A DNA stretch of 41,167 nt, taken from the NCBI GenBank assembly GCA_016934295.1, contig JAFGTD010000266.1, positions 1 through 41,167 of the forward strand, in the 5' to 3' direction. Below the pieces are notes generated by a model, which was not told the origin of the DNA, searched no databases, and saw only the letters and a list, made by a program, of their open reading frames with translations. Shown one piece after another: positions 1 through 7,687 of the stretch. The number at the start of each line of letters is the position of its first letter. Position 1 is the first letter of the stretch. Source of the stretch: Acidobacteriota bacterium (lineage in GTDB: Bacteria; Acidobacteriota; UBA6911). The position numbers and the translations under genes were made by a program.

Positions 1-639
1 GAGGATGCAGCCGAAAGCCCAGATGTCGGCTCGCTTGTCCACACTCTTGCCTTTAGCCTGCTCAGGGCTCATGTAGGCAGCAGTCCCAAGAATTACGCCC
101 GGGCGGGTCATTGCCTCTGTGAGAGTAGGGGATTGAGAGGAGTCGATGCCCTGTGTCTCATCGGAGAGTGCCTTTGCCAGCCCGAAATCCAGGATTTTGA
201 CCTTCTCTTCATCCGTAATCATCACATTGGCCGGTTTCAGGTCGCGGTGGATGACTCCCTTTTCGTGCGCGGCTTCCAGTCCTTCCGCTATCTGGCGGCA
301 CAGCTCAAGAGCATCCTCAAGCGGCAGTGCTCCCCTGCTCAACCTTGCCTGGAGTGTTTCGCCCTCCACATACTCCAGAACCAGGAAGCGGTTCCCATCC
401 GCCTGCTCCAGTCCGTAGATTCCGGCGATGTTGGGGTAGTTCAGGGAAGCCAGGAGCTTTGCCTCACGTTCAAACCTTGCCATCCTCTCAGGATCACTGG
501 TGAAAGCTTCGGGAAGGAATTTCAGGGCGACCTTGCGATCCAGGGTTGTGTCGTCGGCGAGGTACACTTCTCCCATACCGCCTTTACCAAGGTTTCCGGT
601 GACCTTGTAGTGCGAAACGGTCTGGCCAATCTCAGGCAT
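1..639 (-). CDS. Ser/Thr protein kinase, N-terminal kinase domain (partial, runs off the window start)
   Basis: The minus-strand frame is open from an ATG at 639 to the window edge, 213 codons without a stop. It reads as the N-terminal part of a Hanks-type (Pkn/PknB-like) Ser/Thr kinase. Visible elements are the glycine loop GKGGMGEV (residues 18-25), the ATP lysine in VALKF (K40), the catalytic HRDLKPAN (131-138, Asp133), the DFG magnesium motif (151-153) and the activation-segment SPE (192-194). All catalytic residues are present, so this copy looks active. The start is fixed by GGAGG at 645-649, five bases upstream of the ATG. Proteins of this type often carry C-terminal TolB/WD40-like repeats, but that part lies outside the window. 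Two decayed relatives of this 5' end lie at about 2.1 and 3.5 kb. Confidence 0.93.
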   Translation of the reverse strand, partial: MPEIGQTVSHYKVTGNLGKGGMGEVYLADDTTLDRKVALKFLPEAFTSDPERMARFEREAKLLASLNYPNIAGIYGLEQADGNRFLVLEYVEGETLQARLSRGALPLEDALELCRQIAEGLEAAHEKGVIHRDLKPANVMITDEEKVKILDFGLAKALSDETQGIDSSQSPTLTEAMTRPGVILGTAAYMSPEQAKGKSVDKRADIWAFGCIL

Positions 640-745
640 GCGATCCTCCAGGCAGAGGTCTGTTACATGCTGCTTCCGTAAATCTTGGTGGAACTTGGGT
701 TTATTATAAGAGGATCAAGGGGATGGGGGAAGGGAAATCCTTGAC
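640..745 (-). promoter_or_regulatory. Kinase promoter and leader, copy 1 of a threefold-repeated block
   Basis: On the minus strand this block contains a TATAAT -10-like box (703-708), the conserved continuation AAACCCAAGTT and the ribosome binding site of the kinase. Upstream of the box is a TTTCCC tract. The same layout recurs at 2226-2340 and 3541-3650, which argues that it is the family promoter and leader. No good -35 box is visible at 17 bp. Confidence 0.5.
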
Positions 746-837
746 AATATCGGTGGTTGAAAATAGTGTAGGAGGCAAATTCCATAAAGCCGTGAGACAT
801 TCGATGTTTCTGCGTTCTTACGCCCGGAGGAGGTTCT

Positions 838-915
838 ATGAAACAGTCCGTTAAGATTGTTGCCTCCATGCTTTCCTATTTTTCTTTTTCTTATATGTTT
901 TTGTTATTAATATAG
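838..915 (+). CDS. Possible 25-residue hydrophobic peptide
   Basis: A very short ORF opens at ATG 838 directly after an excellent ribosome binding site, GGAGGAGG at 826-833, with a 4-base spacer. The peptide has two lysines near its N-terminus followed by a hydrophobic, aromatic stretch (FSFSYMFLLLI), like a minimal membrane peptide or a truncated signal sequence. It ends with TAG 32 bases before the lipoprotein gene at 948, so it may be a leader peptide coupled to it. Alternatively it is the stub of a lost secreted protein. No family is recognised. The Shine-Dalgarno strength is the only positive evidence. Confidence 0.35.
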   Translation: MKQSVKIVASMLSYFSFSYMFLLLI

Positions 916-947
916 CAGTAAATCAAGAATATTCATGGAGGCCATCA

Positions 948-1505
948 ATGAAAAGCTCTACAGGGTTTTTTATCTGCTTTGGCCTTTTGATATTGCTTGT
1001 CTGCTCCAGTTGCGGTTCCGGCAACTATGAAGAAGAGATGAATGCTGCTCAACAGGCAATGGATGAAGCCAAAAGCATCTGTACCGAGGATCACGCTCCG
1101 GCGGATTGGGAAGAAGCAGTAAAGGCGTGGGGCCAGGCGCAAACCGCTGTTAAAGAAAATAAACCTGCGAAAAACCTCTTCCTGAAGGCAAAAAGTCGTT
1201 TTGAAAAGGCGGCCAAAATCGCCGAATCGAGGCGCGCTACGTTGTCCAAGGAGGTTGTCGACATGCAGACGTCGATCGACGCCCGGGTTGCCAGGCTGAA
1301 ATCGGATTTCGAGAAAGCCGGGTTGAAACGCGCAGTCAGAAATAAACTGCAGCCCGTTTTTACGGAAGTGGATGAATGTTGCGCAAGCCTCAGCAGTCTG
1401 ATAGAGGAAGAGGACTATCTGGAAGCAAGAACCGTTGCGCAGGATGTCAATAAAAAGATACTAAACGCTGAATTGATCATGGCGGGCAGGGATCCCATGC
1501 CCTGA
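948..1505 (+). CDS. Predicted small helical lipoprotein
   Basis: 185 residues. The N-terminus has a lysine, a hydrophobic core and then a cysteine-rich end (LLVCSSCGSG) that resembles a lipobox, so the mature protein probably starts at Cys22 as a lipid-anchored envelope protein. The rest is almost entirely charged, alanine-rich helix (repeated AKAW/KAKSRFEKAAK stretches), probably a coiled coil or helical bundle. No catalytic motif is visible. The start is supported by GGAGG six bases upstream of the ATG. The lipobox has Cys at -3 and Ser at -1, an atypical but tolerated form. It stands between a kinase and a decayed region, and its function is unknown. Confidence 0.8.
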   Translation: MKSSTGFFICFGLLILLVCSSCGSGNYEEEMNAAQQAMDEAKSICTEDHAPADWEEAVKAWGQAQTAVKENKPAKNLFLKAKSRFEKAAKIAESRRATLSKEVVDMQTSIDARVARLKSDFEKAGLKRAVRNKLQPVFTEVDECCASLSSLIEEEDYLEARTVAQDVNKKILNAELIMAGRDPMP

Positions 1506-1563
1506 GAAATATGGCATAATTGCTACCGGATTTTATGCCTGACAGTCTGGAAATCTCTCGATT

Positions 1564-1990
1564 TTGGTGAAAGACACCGGTTCGCCGAAACTTTCTGCTC
1601 GAATAATGGAGCTGAGACAGGCTGTTGCGAATAAAATCGAATCAAAATTTACTACAGAACAACTGGCTGCGTTGCAAAACAGGCAGCAGAGGCAGACGGA
1701 TCGTTTAAACAGGAAGCTGCAGCGTTTACAGGAGCGAGGTGCAAACTGAGCTTGAATTCTGCCTCAGCTCCAGCGACGCAGAGCAGGCGACAAAGTTTTT
1801 CACAGACAGAATCGGGCTGGCAGCTCTTGGCGAGCGGCGCGATGCGGATGTTTATGTTCAACACGGGCAGTTCGACTGCGAAAATCTACGCCTATCAGAG
1901 AATGCCGGCAAATCTAACGGCCAACATCGAGGCTAATGCCGTCCGGAAAATTCTCGATAGTCTCGGACCGCCCTCAAGGCACCCGCAAAT
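1564..1990 (+). pseudogene. Possible decayed coding remnant of unknown family
   Basis: Two successive open stretches in the same frame are separated by a TGA at 1747-1749. The first encodes a glutamine/arginine-rich helix (AALQNRQQRQTDRLNRK). The second reads on through about 1990 with plausible protein-like composition. Neither piece has a convincing start or ribosome binding site, and neither matches a family I recognise. The interpretation as a broken gene is weak. The region could equally be non-coding sequence between the lipoprotein gene and the kinase remnant. Confidence 0.2.
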
Positions 1991-2019
1991 TCCCCTGCAG
2001 TTCAGGAAAATTATTTTGA

Positions 2020-2133
2020 TTAGGATTCCTTCCGATGATGAAGCGAGTTTGACGTATTCTTCCATACTTCCCCCATGCCGCCTTTGCCGAGTTGCTCTGT
2101 GATTTTATAGTGCGAAAGTGTTTTCCCGATCAT
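2020..2133 (-). pseudogene. Decayed Ser/Thr kinase 5' end (remnant 2)
   Basis: The minus strand encodes MIGKTLSHYKITEQLGKGG followed by MGEVW, clearly the first 25 residues of the same kinase family as the gene at the window start (which has the matching SHYKVTGNLGKGGMGEVY). After the glycine loop the frame degenerates and stops at 2020-2022. No other kinase motif follows within the next several hundred bases. It is therefore a remnant with only the first part of the N-lobe left. Its promoter and leader block is still recognisable at 2226-2340, separated from the ATG by about 90 bases of inserted sequence. Confidence 0.8.
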
Positions 2134-2180
2134 TATGCGTTCTATATGCTCCACTGCTTCGAGTCCAGTACGGTTTTCTG

Positions 2181-2216
2181 ACGCCGACTTGTCAGGCGTA
2201 GCGGGCGAAGGCGGAT
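2181..2216. repeat. Palindromic insert inside the leader of kinase remnant 2
   Basis: About 90 bases separate the leader (ending with GGAGG at 2231-2235 on the minus strand) from the remnant start at 2133, whereas in copy 1 this distance is only a few bases. The insert contains an imperfect palindrome, CGCC-GACTTGTCA-GGCG, and a GCGGGCGAAGGCGGA tract, which looks like a REP-type dispersed element. The assignment is an inference from this single copy. Confidence 0.3.
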
Positions 2217-2225
2217 CTCGAACAT

Positions 2226-2340
2226 GCATTCCTCCAGGCAGAGGGCGGTTACATGCTACTTTGCGTTCTGTAAATCTTGATGGAACTCGGGCTTATTATG
2301 TGCGGATGGGGTGAAGAGAGAAGAAGGGAAATTCAAGGCT
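2226..2340 (-). promoter_or_regulatory. Kinase promoter and leader, copy 2
   Basis: This block is homologous to 640-745: it shares the CCTCCAGGCAGAGG run, the TTACATGCT word, the GTAAATCTTG-TGGAACT stretch and a CATAAT -10-like box (2295-2300 on the minus strand) followed by AAGCCC. The similarity covers roughly 100 bases by eye, so this is a paralogous promoter left behind after decay of its kinase gene. Confidence 0.5.
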
Positions 2341-2360
2341 TTGAATAAACAGCTAATGAC

Positions 2361-2648
2361 TTACGGATCTTGATCGGATTCTGACTCGGGACTGCTTTCC
2401 AGGAAATCCGCGATTGTTTGCCTGGCGGCTTCGGCGTCACTTTCCATTACCAGAATCTTGATTTTGCCCATTCCATCTACTGTGAACGGGTGGACACTCT
2501 GCGCCGCAAGGCCCTGGGTGGTACTTTCAATTCCACATGATCTGAGGCAGGTTTGGACAATTTCGGCTTCGATAGAACCTTGAACCGTGTGGACCACTAC
2601 CGTCTTCATAGTGTCGTTGTTTGTTTTTTCTGAAAAGGAGTCGGTCAT
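2361..2648 (-). CDS. DUF2007-like putative signal-transducing protein
   Basis: 95 residues. The core reads VVVHTVQGSIEAEIVQTCLRS, then a GIESTTQG turn, then IKILVMESDAEAARQTIADFL. This is the pattern of the DUF2007 (putative signal transducing protein) fold: a beta strand, a helix that selects between subunits or substrates, and a final strand with the 'VMESDAEAARQTI' helix. The tail is acidic (ESSPESESDQDP). The first ATG is chosen because GAGG lies seven bases upstream on the minus strand. The internal Met14 has no ribosome binding site. The cellular role of the family is not established. Confidence 0.7.
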   Translation of the reverse strand: MTDSFSEKTNNDTMKTVVVHTVQGSIEAEIVQTCLRSCGIESTTQGLAAQSVHPFTVDGMGKIKILVMESDAEAARQTIADFLESSPESESDQDP

Positions 2649-2952
2649 TTTACAGCCTCATGATTGCTCAATGCTTCGCCATACTGTTTGATCCGGATTT
2701 TTATATAATCATCTTCCCACACCGACGGATGGCTTTCAAGGTTCCCCGTAATTCACCGGTTTCAAGGCAAACTTGCTTTGCATTCTGCCACGGATTCCGA
2801 ATAATCGGTTCAGTTTTCGTAATTCCCGGGTAAATGCGATGATCCGGTCTCAATTCCCGTTTGAGGCTTGGAATGAAGTGTATTTCTTTTTTCAGGTATA
2901 TTGGCTTTGGTAAAGGAAAAAAAACAACCTCGGTGCATAGCGAACCGTGCAT
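2649..2952. other. Intergenic spacer, nothing recognised
   Basis: Roughly 300 AT-richer bases between two minus-strand genes. I found no convincing ORF, RNA gene or repeat here. It must hold the promoter of the DUF2007-like gene, but no clear -35/-10 pair stands out. Confidence 0.4.
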
Positions 2953-3414
2953 TCAGCGTCGTCCGGGTGGATTCATTCGCATGTGTATCTCTGTGCCGCC
3001 TTTTTCAAAACGAACCTCATCCATCAGTTGGTTGATCAGGTAGATACCACGGCCGCCTTCAGCGAAGAGGCTGCTGCCTACAATAGGACTTGGGATGGAA
3101 GCGGGATCAAAACCGGGTCCCGGATCCCGAATGACAATAAGCATGCCGCGTGATTGGTCGCATGCAACACAACACTGAACCTGCTTGGACGGGTCATGGG
3201 CGCTTCCGTGTTCAACGGCATTATTGAGTGCCTCAAACAGTGACTGCTCTATTTCGAATTCTCGTTCCGCCGCACATCCCATATCCCTGATAACGGACAT
3301 GATTCTCTGAATGACGGGTAAGACGGCATCCACACTACCGGGTATCGTAGTATCCAGCTTCACCAGAAGGTCGCCGGTGCTGAATTCACAACGAGTCGAT
3401 GGTTCACTCGGCAT
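2953..3414 (-). CDS. RsbW-like anti-sigma factor / HATPase-type serine kinase
   Basis: 153 residues from the chosen start. The protein shows the Bergerat ATP-binding fold of anti-sigma kinases of the RsbW/SpoIIAB group: N-box EALNNAVEHGSAHD, G1 box IRDPGPGFDP, and G2 box EGGRGIYLINQLMDEV. Proteins of this family bind a sigma factor or phosphorylate an STAS anti-sigma antagonist. The partners are not in this window. The start MPSEPS is preferred over an upstream in-frame ATG because GGAGG (3421-3425 on the minus strand) sits six bases before it. The gene lies 77 bases downstream of kinase remnant 3, so the old kinase promoter may now drive it. Confidence 0.85.
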   Translation of the reverse strand: MPSEPSTRCEFSTGDLLVKLDTTIPGSVDAVLPVIQRIMSVIRDMGCAAEREFEIEQSLFEALNNAVEHGSAHDPSKQVQCCVACDQSRGMLIVIRDPGPGFDPASIPSPIVGSSLFAEGGRGIYLINQLMDEVRFEKGGTEIHMRMNPPGRR

Positions 3415-3491
3415 TGCAGCCCTCCAAAGTACAGCGGCCATTTTCCAGGATAATGTTCAAAGGAGCGTGTAACTTTCCCCGGGCCGATTTT

Positions 3492-3536
3492 CTATACAAT
3501 CCTGTAATGTGAAACAGCCTGGCCGATCCCGGGCAT
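3492..3536 (-). pseudogene. Kinase 5'-end stub (remnant 3)
   Basis: Minus-strand codons read MPGIGQAVSHYRIV and then TAG (3492-3494). This matches the first 14 residues of the intact kinase, MPEIGQTVSHYKVT. A GGAGG-type site (3542-3546) is retained. Nothing of the kinase catalytic core follows. The stub could also act as a tiny upstream ORF for the RsbW-like gene. Confidence 0.75.
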
Positions 3537-3540
3537 GCAT

Positions 3541-3650
3541 GCCTCCGCTGAGAGGTCGGATCCATGCTATTTTTGTTATGTATATCCCGGTCAAACTTGA
3601 GCTTATTATATGCAGGCGGAGTGGAAGGAGAAAGGAAATTTCTGAGTGGG
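3541..3650 (-). promoter_or_regulatory. Kinase promoter and leader, copy 3
   Basis: Third copy of the block seen at 640-745 and 2226-2340. A TATAAT -10-like box lies at 3605-3610 on the minus strand, followed by AAGCTCAAGTTTGACC, with a TTTCC tract upstream. It precedes the kinase stub and, further on, the intact RsbW-like gene, and so may be the active promoter of that gene. Confidence 0.5.
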
Positions 3651-3874
3651 GATTTTGTCGGATGCCGTTTATGGACGTGTTTCAGGGAAAATTATCATAA
3701 AACTTTGAAGCTACGATTTATGTTTTATAGTAAAATGCCAAGACTGAAGTTCAGGAAAGATTATAGATAATACCTGATTCCGGGCGGGCATCGGCTTGAC
3801 AGGGGGGCGGTTCGAAAAATCAGGATTGATTTATCGCGTCTTTGGATTTGAGTCCGACAAAAGGGGTAATAAAG

Positions 3875-5095
3875 ATGCGCAGAGCGGGTATATTGCTTTT
3901 ATGGATAGTCATGCCGGCAGCCGTTGTCTTCGCGGCATTGACAACAGCGGAGGTGCTTGAGGATGTCGACCGCCTGGTGGGTGAAAAGAAATATCTGAGC
4001 GCCTTAAAGCTTCTTAACGAACAGGAAAATGGGGATTCCAATCCCGACATTGCCCTGAAGAAAGCGGAACTGGCTTTAAAATATTTCGTGAATTCCATCA
4101 ATCACAGAATCTTTTCCTTTAAGGATCTGGAAGAGGATGAGGACATCCTGGATGTTCGCGGCGCGGAGGGTACGTCTTTCATATACCCTTTCGATATGGA
4201 AGAGGTATTTCCCCCTCTGATCGAGAATTATCCCGAGGATCCAAGACTTCCTCTGGCTTTGGCGGATTACTACATCGACGTATATGAAAAATACCGGGGG
4301 CGGTGGGAGAAAAGCGATGAGGATGTGTTAAAAAGCGCCCGGTCTTATTACGACGAGGCTCTTGCTCTCGGAGACCCGGATGCCGGGGCTTATTTCCGCG
4401 CCGGGAAAGCGGCCCTGTATATGAACGACCTGAACGGGGCCGCCGGACTGCTCGAAACGTCCGTGAGGAAATCAGGCGGCTATGCTCCCGCCCGTTACAA
4501 TCTGGCTTACACCTATCTTTTTCTGAACAGGCCCGCCGACGCGGCATCCCATGCCGTTGCCGCCTGCGAAATATACGACGAAATTCCCCTTAAAGCCGAC
4601 GCGGCAATGCTGGCGGGGCAGGCTTACCAGGAACTGGGCAATACGGAAGAGGCGCTGAGGTATTTTCTCCTGTGTGACGGGATCGCTCCGAAAAAGTATG
4701 AAAACATGAGACGGTTGATGGGACTCTATGTCAAGCTGGGGCAGGGGGAAGAAGCGAGAGCCTTAGGGGAGAGGATATACGAAATGAACCCTGTTAATCC
4801 CACCGCATCCCGGGCGTTTCTGGATAGCTATATGGGTTCTTCTCTGGAAGGGCAATTGTCCGGCATCTTTAAAGAACTGGCGGTGAAATACGCGGAGAAT
4901 CCCGAAGCGGTCGGCAATGCCCTCTATCACCTGTCCGTATTTTATATGTATAAAGGGGACAGTGCGATGGCATTAAAAACCATAGACGAGGCCGAAAAGA
5001 GCTTCCGCAAATCTCTGAAAGAAGATCACGCGGTTTTCAAAGCGATAGAGGAAATCCGGCAAAAAGCCGGGGAGGCGTCTGAGACTTCAATGTGA
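3875..5095 (+). CDS. Exported TPR-repeat protein
   Basis: 406 residues. The N-terminus (MRRAGILLLWIVMPAAVVFA) is a Sec signal peptide, so the protein should act in the periplasm or on the outer membrane. It is followed by helical pairs of the TPR type. The clearest lie at about residues 170-300 (for example AYFRAGKAALYMNDLNGAAG, ARYNLAYTYLFLNRPADAAS, and AAMLAGQAYQELGNTEEALR). The last 60 residues form another TPR-like pair (ALYHLSVFYMYKGDSAMALK). There is no enzyme motif. A role as assembly scaffold or solute-binding accessory is plausible but not shown. The start with AGGGG eight bases upstream is preferred over a TTG 33 bases earlier. Confidence 0.8.
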   Translation: MRRAGILLLWIVMPAAVVFAALTTAEVLEDVDRLVGEKKYLSALKLLNEQENGDSNPDIALKKAELALKYFVNSINHRIFSFKDLEEDEDILDVRGAEGTSFIYPFDMEEVFPPLIENYPEDPRLPLALADYYIDVYEKYRGRWEKSDEDVLKSARSYYDEALALGDPDAGAYFRAGKAALYMNDLNGAAGLLETSVRKSGGYAPARYNLAYTYLFLNRPADAASHAVAACEIYDEIPLKADAAMLAGQAYQELGNTEEALRYFLLCDGIAPKKYENMRRLMGLYVKLGQGEEARALGERIYEMNPVNPTASRAFLDSYMGSSLEGQLSGIFKELAVKYAENPEAVGNALYHLSVFYMYKGDSAMALKTIDEAEKSFRKSLKEDHAVFKAIEEIRQKAGEASETSM

Positions 5096-5152
5096 ACAGG
5101 ACCGGCAGCCTGGACCGGGAAAGTAACCCTTATGTTATTTCTTTCAAATTAA

Positions 5153-5440
5153 TCAGCATCCTTCAATCGCGATCAGCGATCCGGTGGCCGCGCCTTTTCT
5201 GAGCGCCTTTACCTTCGTATATTCTTCCGAGTGATACCACTCCTTCGCTTTCTCCAACGAAGGGAATTCAATAATCACCAGTCTTTTATCGGATTGCTCC
5301 CCTTCGAAAACTATAGTTTTGCCCGCGCGCGCCAGATATTTTCCCCCGAACTTGGCGATAGTGCCTGGAGATTCCGCAAGGTACTTCCTGAACCTTTCAA
5401 TATCGATGATTTCCGCCTGTACAATCACATATCCGGCCAT
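5153..5440 (-). CDS. DUF1330 family protein
   Basis: 95 residues starting MAGYVIVQAEI, the characteristic first strand of DUF1330 proteins (dimeric alpha-beta barrel, ferredoxin-like fold). The family signature continues with the F-KYLAESPGTIAKFGGKYLARAG segment and with VIIEFPSLEKAKEWYHSEEY, where the last residues form the conserved W-x-S-EY motif. The start is set by AAGGAG seven bases upstream, and a longer in-frame start 78 bases before has no site. It is convergent with the TPR gene. Family members are small cytoplasmic proteins of unclear biochemical role. Confidence 0.88.
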   Translation of the reverse strand: MAGYVIVQAEIIDIERFRKYLAESPGTIAKFGGKYLARAGKTIVFEGEQSDKRLVIIEFPSLEKAKEWYHSEEYTKVKALRKGAATGSLIAIEGC

Positions 5441-5631
5441 ATCTTCACTCCTTTTTAAAATTTGTAATATTTTGTGAAAACCGTCATATGCCTTCTTCTT
5501 ATCCTGTAGTAAAATCACCGTGCAATTTTTAAATAATTTTACTCCAAATTGGGGCGGACCTGATTGGATGGATTTTTTGCATTAATACTTATTATTCCTA
5601 TAGGGGGTTCGGCCTAATCGTTCCGCACATA

Positions 5632-7485
5632 ATGCACTTCAAATATTTATCCGAAATTATAAAGATCGTCGCAGCCTGCCGATCTCGATTGGCGCAAATA
5701 AGCCCCTATGTCTCCCGTGCCGTACCGGTGGTGGCGTTGATCTGCTTCCTGGCATGGTGTGTCACCACAATGCGTCCTGATTTCGACAGTGATGATGCAA
5801 ATCCGGAAATTCTCAATACCGCCTGGTGTCTTGCAAACGGGGGCAGCATTTACCACGATATCAAATTCCCGCCGTATTCCTTCGCTGCCTATCCGCCGAT
5901 TTACTATGCAGTAGCCGCGCTGCCGATGAAATGGACCGGTCTGAATTATCTGCCGGCCAAGCTGATAACCCTGATCTTCACTATTTCCATCGGATTTGCT
6001 TTTGTATATCTGGGCCGCCTGTGGCACAAGATGCCGCGCGATGGGATATGGATGGCTTTTCTGTGCCTTCTTATCCCTGCCGTCCTTTACAATGTAACCC
6101 GCAGCCATCCTCAAATGATGGCGGTGGCCCTGTCCATCTGGTCCCTGGTATTTTTTTCAAAGAATCGATGGTTCCCGACCCTGGTCGTAAGCCCGCTGCT
6201 TGCAGTGCTGGCATTTTATACCAAGCAATCGCAAATAGTGTTGCCGCTGGCAATGGTTCTATATCTTGCTTTGAGGAATCGCCGGTGGTTGCTGCCCTAT
6301 GTCGCCGTCGGCGGGGTAGGCGGTCTGATCCCGCTTCTCTGGCTTCAACATGAAACCGAAGGCTACTTTCTTTTTAATGTATTGCGATTGGCCGATCTTC
6401 CTTACAGCCTGGAGAAGATTTCCGACGTTCTGCTCCAATGGGTTGCGCCGATAATCTTCTTCGTGATTTTAGGGATCTTTGCCTTATGGCGGCGGTTTCA
6501 AAAAAGACTGTGGGAGCCCATCGACTTCTATCTGGCCTTGTTATTTCCTATAACGATTATTTCGCTGGGCCGTGCCGGATCCCATTCGCAGTATGTGGTG
6601 GAACTGGTGATTGTCGCACTGCTGTATCTGCTGCGCACTGCGGAATTGCCCGATTTTAACGGCAGGAGTGTGCTTAAAATGCTGCAGCTTGTGGCCCTGA
6701 TGTGCTATACGCTCGTCTTTGTTTTTGTCGATTCGGTTCCACGGAACCTGGCTTCCATTAAAGCGTCCGAGAAAATATATAAGACAATCGAGGCGATGCC
6801 CGGGCCTATTTTATCGCAGCAGGGGAGCTTTGCCCTGCTCTATTTTATTCTTCCCTTTGTTTTATTTGACTGGTGGTTCTGCTCGGCTCGCGCTCTGATC
6901 CTGGGTGTATATCTCCTGCCCTGTGCCGTTGTTCTCCCGAAGGGATTGGACAGGCCGATGAGAATGGCGCTTGCCGGCTTCGTTCTCGTCATGGCCGTTT
7001 TCACTATACAATACCGACAAATTTCCAAATTCAGCCCTGAGATCGAGAATATTGTACGTATAGGAGAATCTGTGCCTGCCGGCAGCAGGGTACTGCCGAT
7101 CTGCGGTTACAGCGCCGGGTTTGCCAATCCCCTGCATCATGCCTGGGCGTATCTTGTTTTGAGTCGCGATATTGTTAGTCCCTACTACTCGGCGGCGGGG
7201 AAGCCAAAGACGGGAGGCGGCCGGTTTCGCGCACTCCGATATAGACCCGGTGTTCTCGAGGCGTCAGGCAGTCTTCCCTGGATTGACGAATCCGAAGTGC
7301 GCAGGGAATGCTCGGTCTCGGATGAACACTGCAATCTTACGGTAGAACGTCTCATGCCGATCTTTGGGAAGTACGATCGCCTATTGCTGGTTCACCCGTC
7401 CGGACGCTTGCTGGATGTCATTCAGTCCAGGTTAAAGCTGCAACGGCGGGAAGGGAACATATACCTTTTCAGCATACCCATATAA
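5632..7485 (+). CDS. Multi-spanning membrane glycosyltransferase, GT-C/GT39-like
   Basis: 617 residues with about ten or more transmembrane helices from residue 30 onward. After the first helix comes an acidic extracytoplasmic loop, DFDSDDANPEIL, in the position of the metal/donor-binding acidic motif of GT-C glycosyltransferases (ArnT/PMT/GT39 and related RgtA/B families). A second membrane set and a soluble C-terminal domain (about residues 470-617) follow. Enzymes of this type transfer sugars from polyprenyl phosphates to lipids or proteins on the outer face of the membrane. The exact substrate cannot be inferred, and the match is by architecture rather than strong motifs. No Shine-Dalgarno is seen directly before this ATG. 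AGGGGG lies about 25 bases upstream. Confidence 0.6.
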   Translation: MHFKYLSEIIKIVAACRSRLAQISPYVSRAVPVVALICFLAWCVTTMRPDFDSDDANPEILNTAWCLANGGSIYHDIKFPPYSFAAYPPIYYAVAALPMKWTGLNYLPAKLITLIFTISIGFAFVYLGRLWHKMPRDGIWMAFLCLLIPAVLYNVTRSHPQMMAVALSIWSLVFFSKNRWFPTLVVSPLLAVLAFYTKQSQIVLPLAMVLYLALRNRRWLLPYVAVGGVGGLIPLLWLQHETEGYFLFNVLRLADLPYSLEKISDVLLQWVAPIIFFVILGIFALWRRFQKRLWEPIDFYLALLFPITIISLGRAGSHSQYVVELVIVALLYLLRTAELPDFNGRSVLKMLQLVALMCYTLVFVFVDSVPRNLASIKASEKIYKTIEAMPGPILSQQGSFALLYFILPFVLFDWWFCSARALILGVYLLPCAVVLPKGLDRPMRMALAGFVLVMAVFTIQYRQISKFSPEIENIVRIGESVPAGSRVLPICGYSAGFANPLHHAWAYLVLSRDIVSPYYSAAGKPKTGGGRFRALRYRPGVLEASGSLPWIDESEVRRECSVSDEHCNLTVERLMPIFGKYDRLLLVHPSGRLLDVIQSRLKLQRREGNIYLFSIPI

Positions 7486-7523
7486 GCGGAGATGTCTTTT
7501 AACGGGTATATTAAAGCAGAAAA

Positions 7524-7554
7524 GCCGGCAGCGGAATATTTTCCGGCTGCCGGC
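7524..7554. terminator. Bidirectional terminator-like hairpin
   Basis: GCCGGCAGC-GGAA (7524-7536) pairs with TTCC-GGCTGCCGGC (7541-7554) around a TATT loop with one bulged base. It lies between the converging glycosyltransferase and DUF4382 genes. On the minus strand the stem is followed by TTTTCTGCTTT, so it is best as the terminator of the DUF4382 gene. Confidence 0.65.
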
Positions 7555-7687
7555 CGTTCTGAATAAGTACCGAAAAATCTTTCACAGGTGGATTAGGGGT
7601 CAAGCCTGGTCTATCCCCGGCAGTTATCAAAATCCGTTTTTGGCAACAAGCCAGGCTTCAATGGATAATGTTTTGATGCGCGTTCTG

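Noticed and set aside
133..681. 182-codon plus-strand frame over the kinase
   Set aside because: It is antisense to the kinase catalytic core, whose motifs are all intact.
1652..1864. 70-codon minus-strand frame within the decayed 1.5-2.0 kb region
   Set aside because: No ribosome binding site and cysteine-rich random-like composition.
3780..3830. tRNA-like GGTTCGAA word at about 3809
   Set aside because: No acceptor or anticodon arm can be formed around it. No other tRNA was found in the window.
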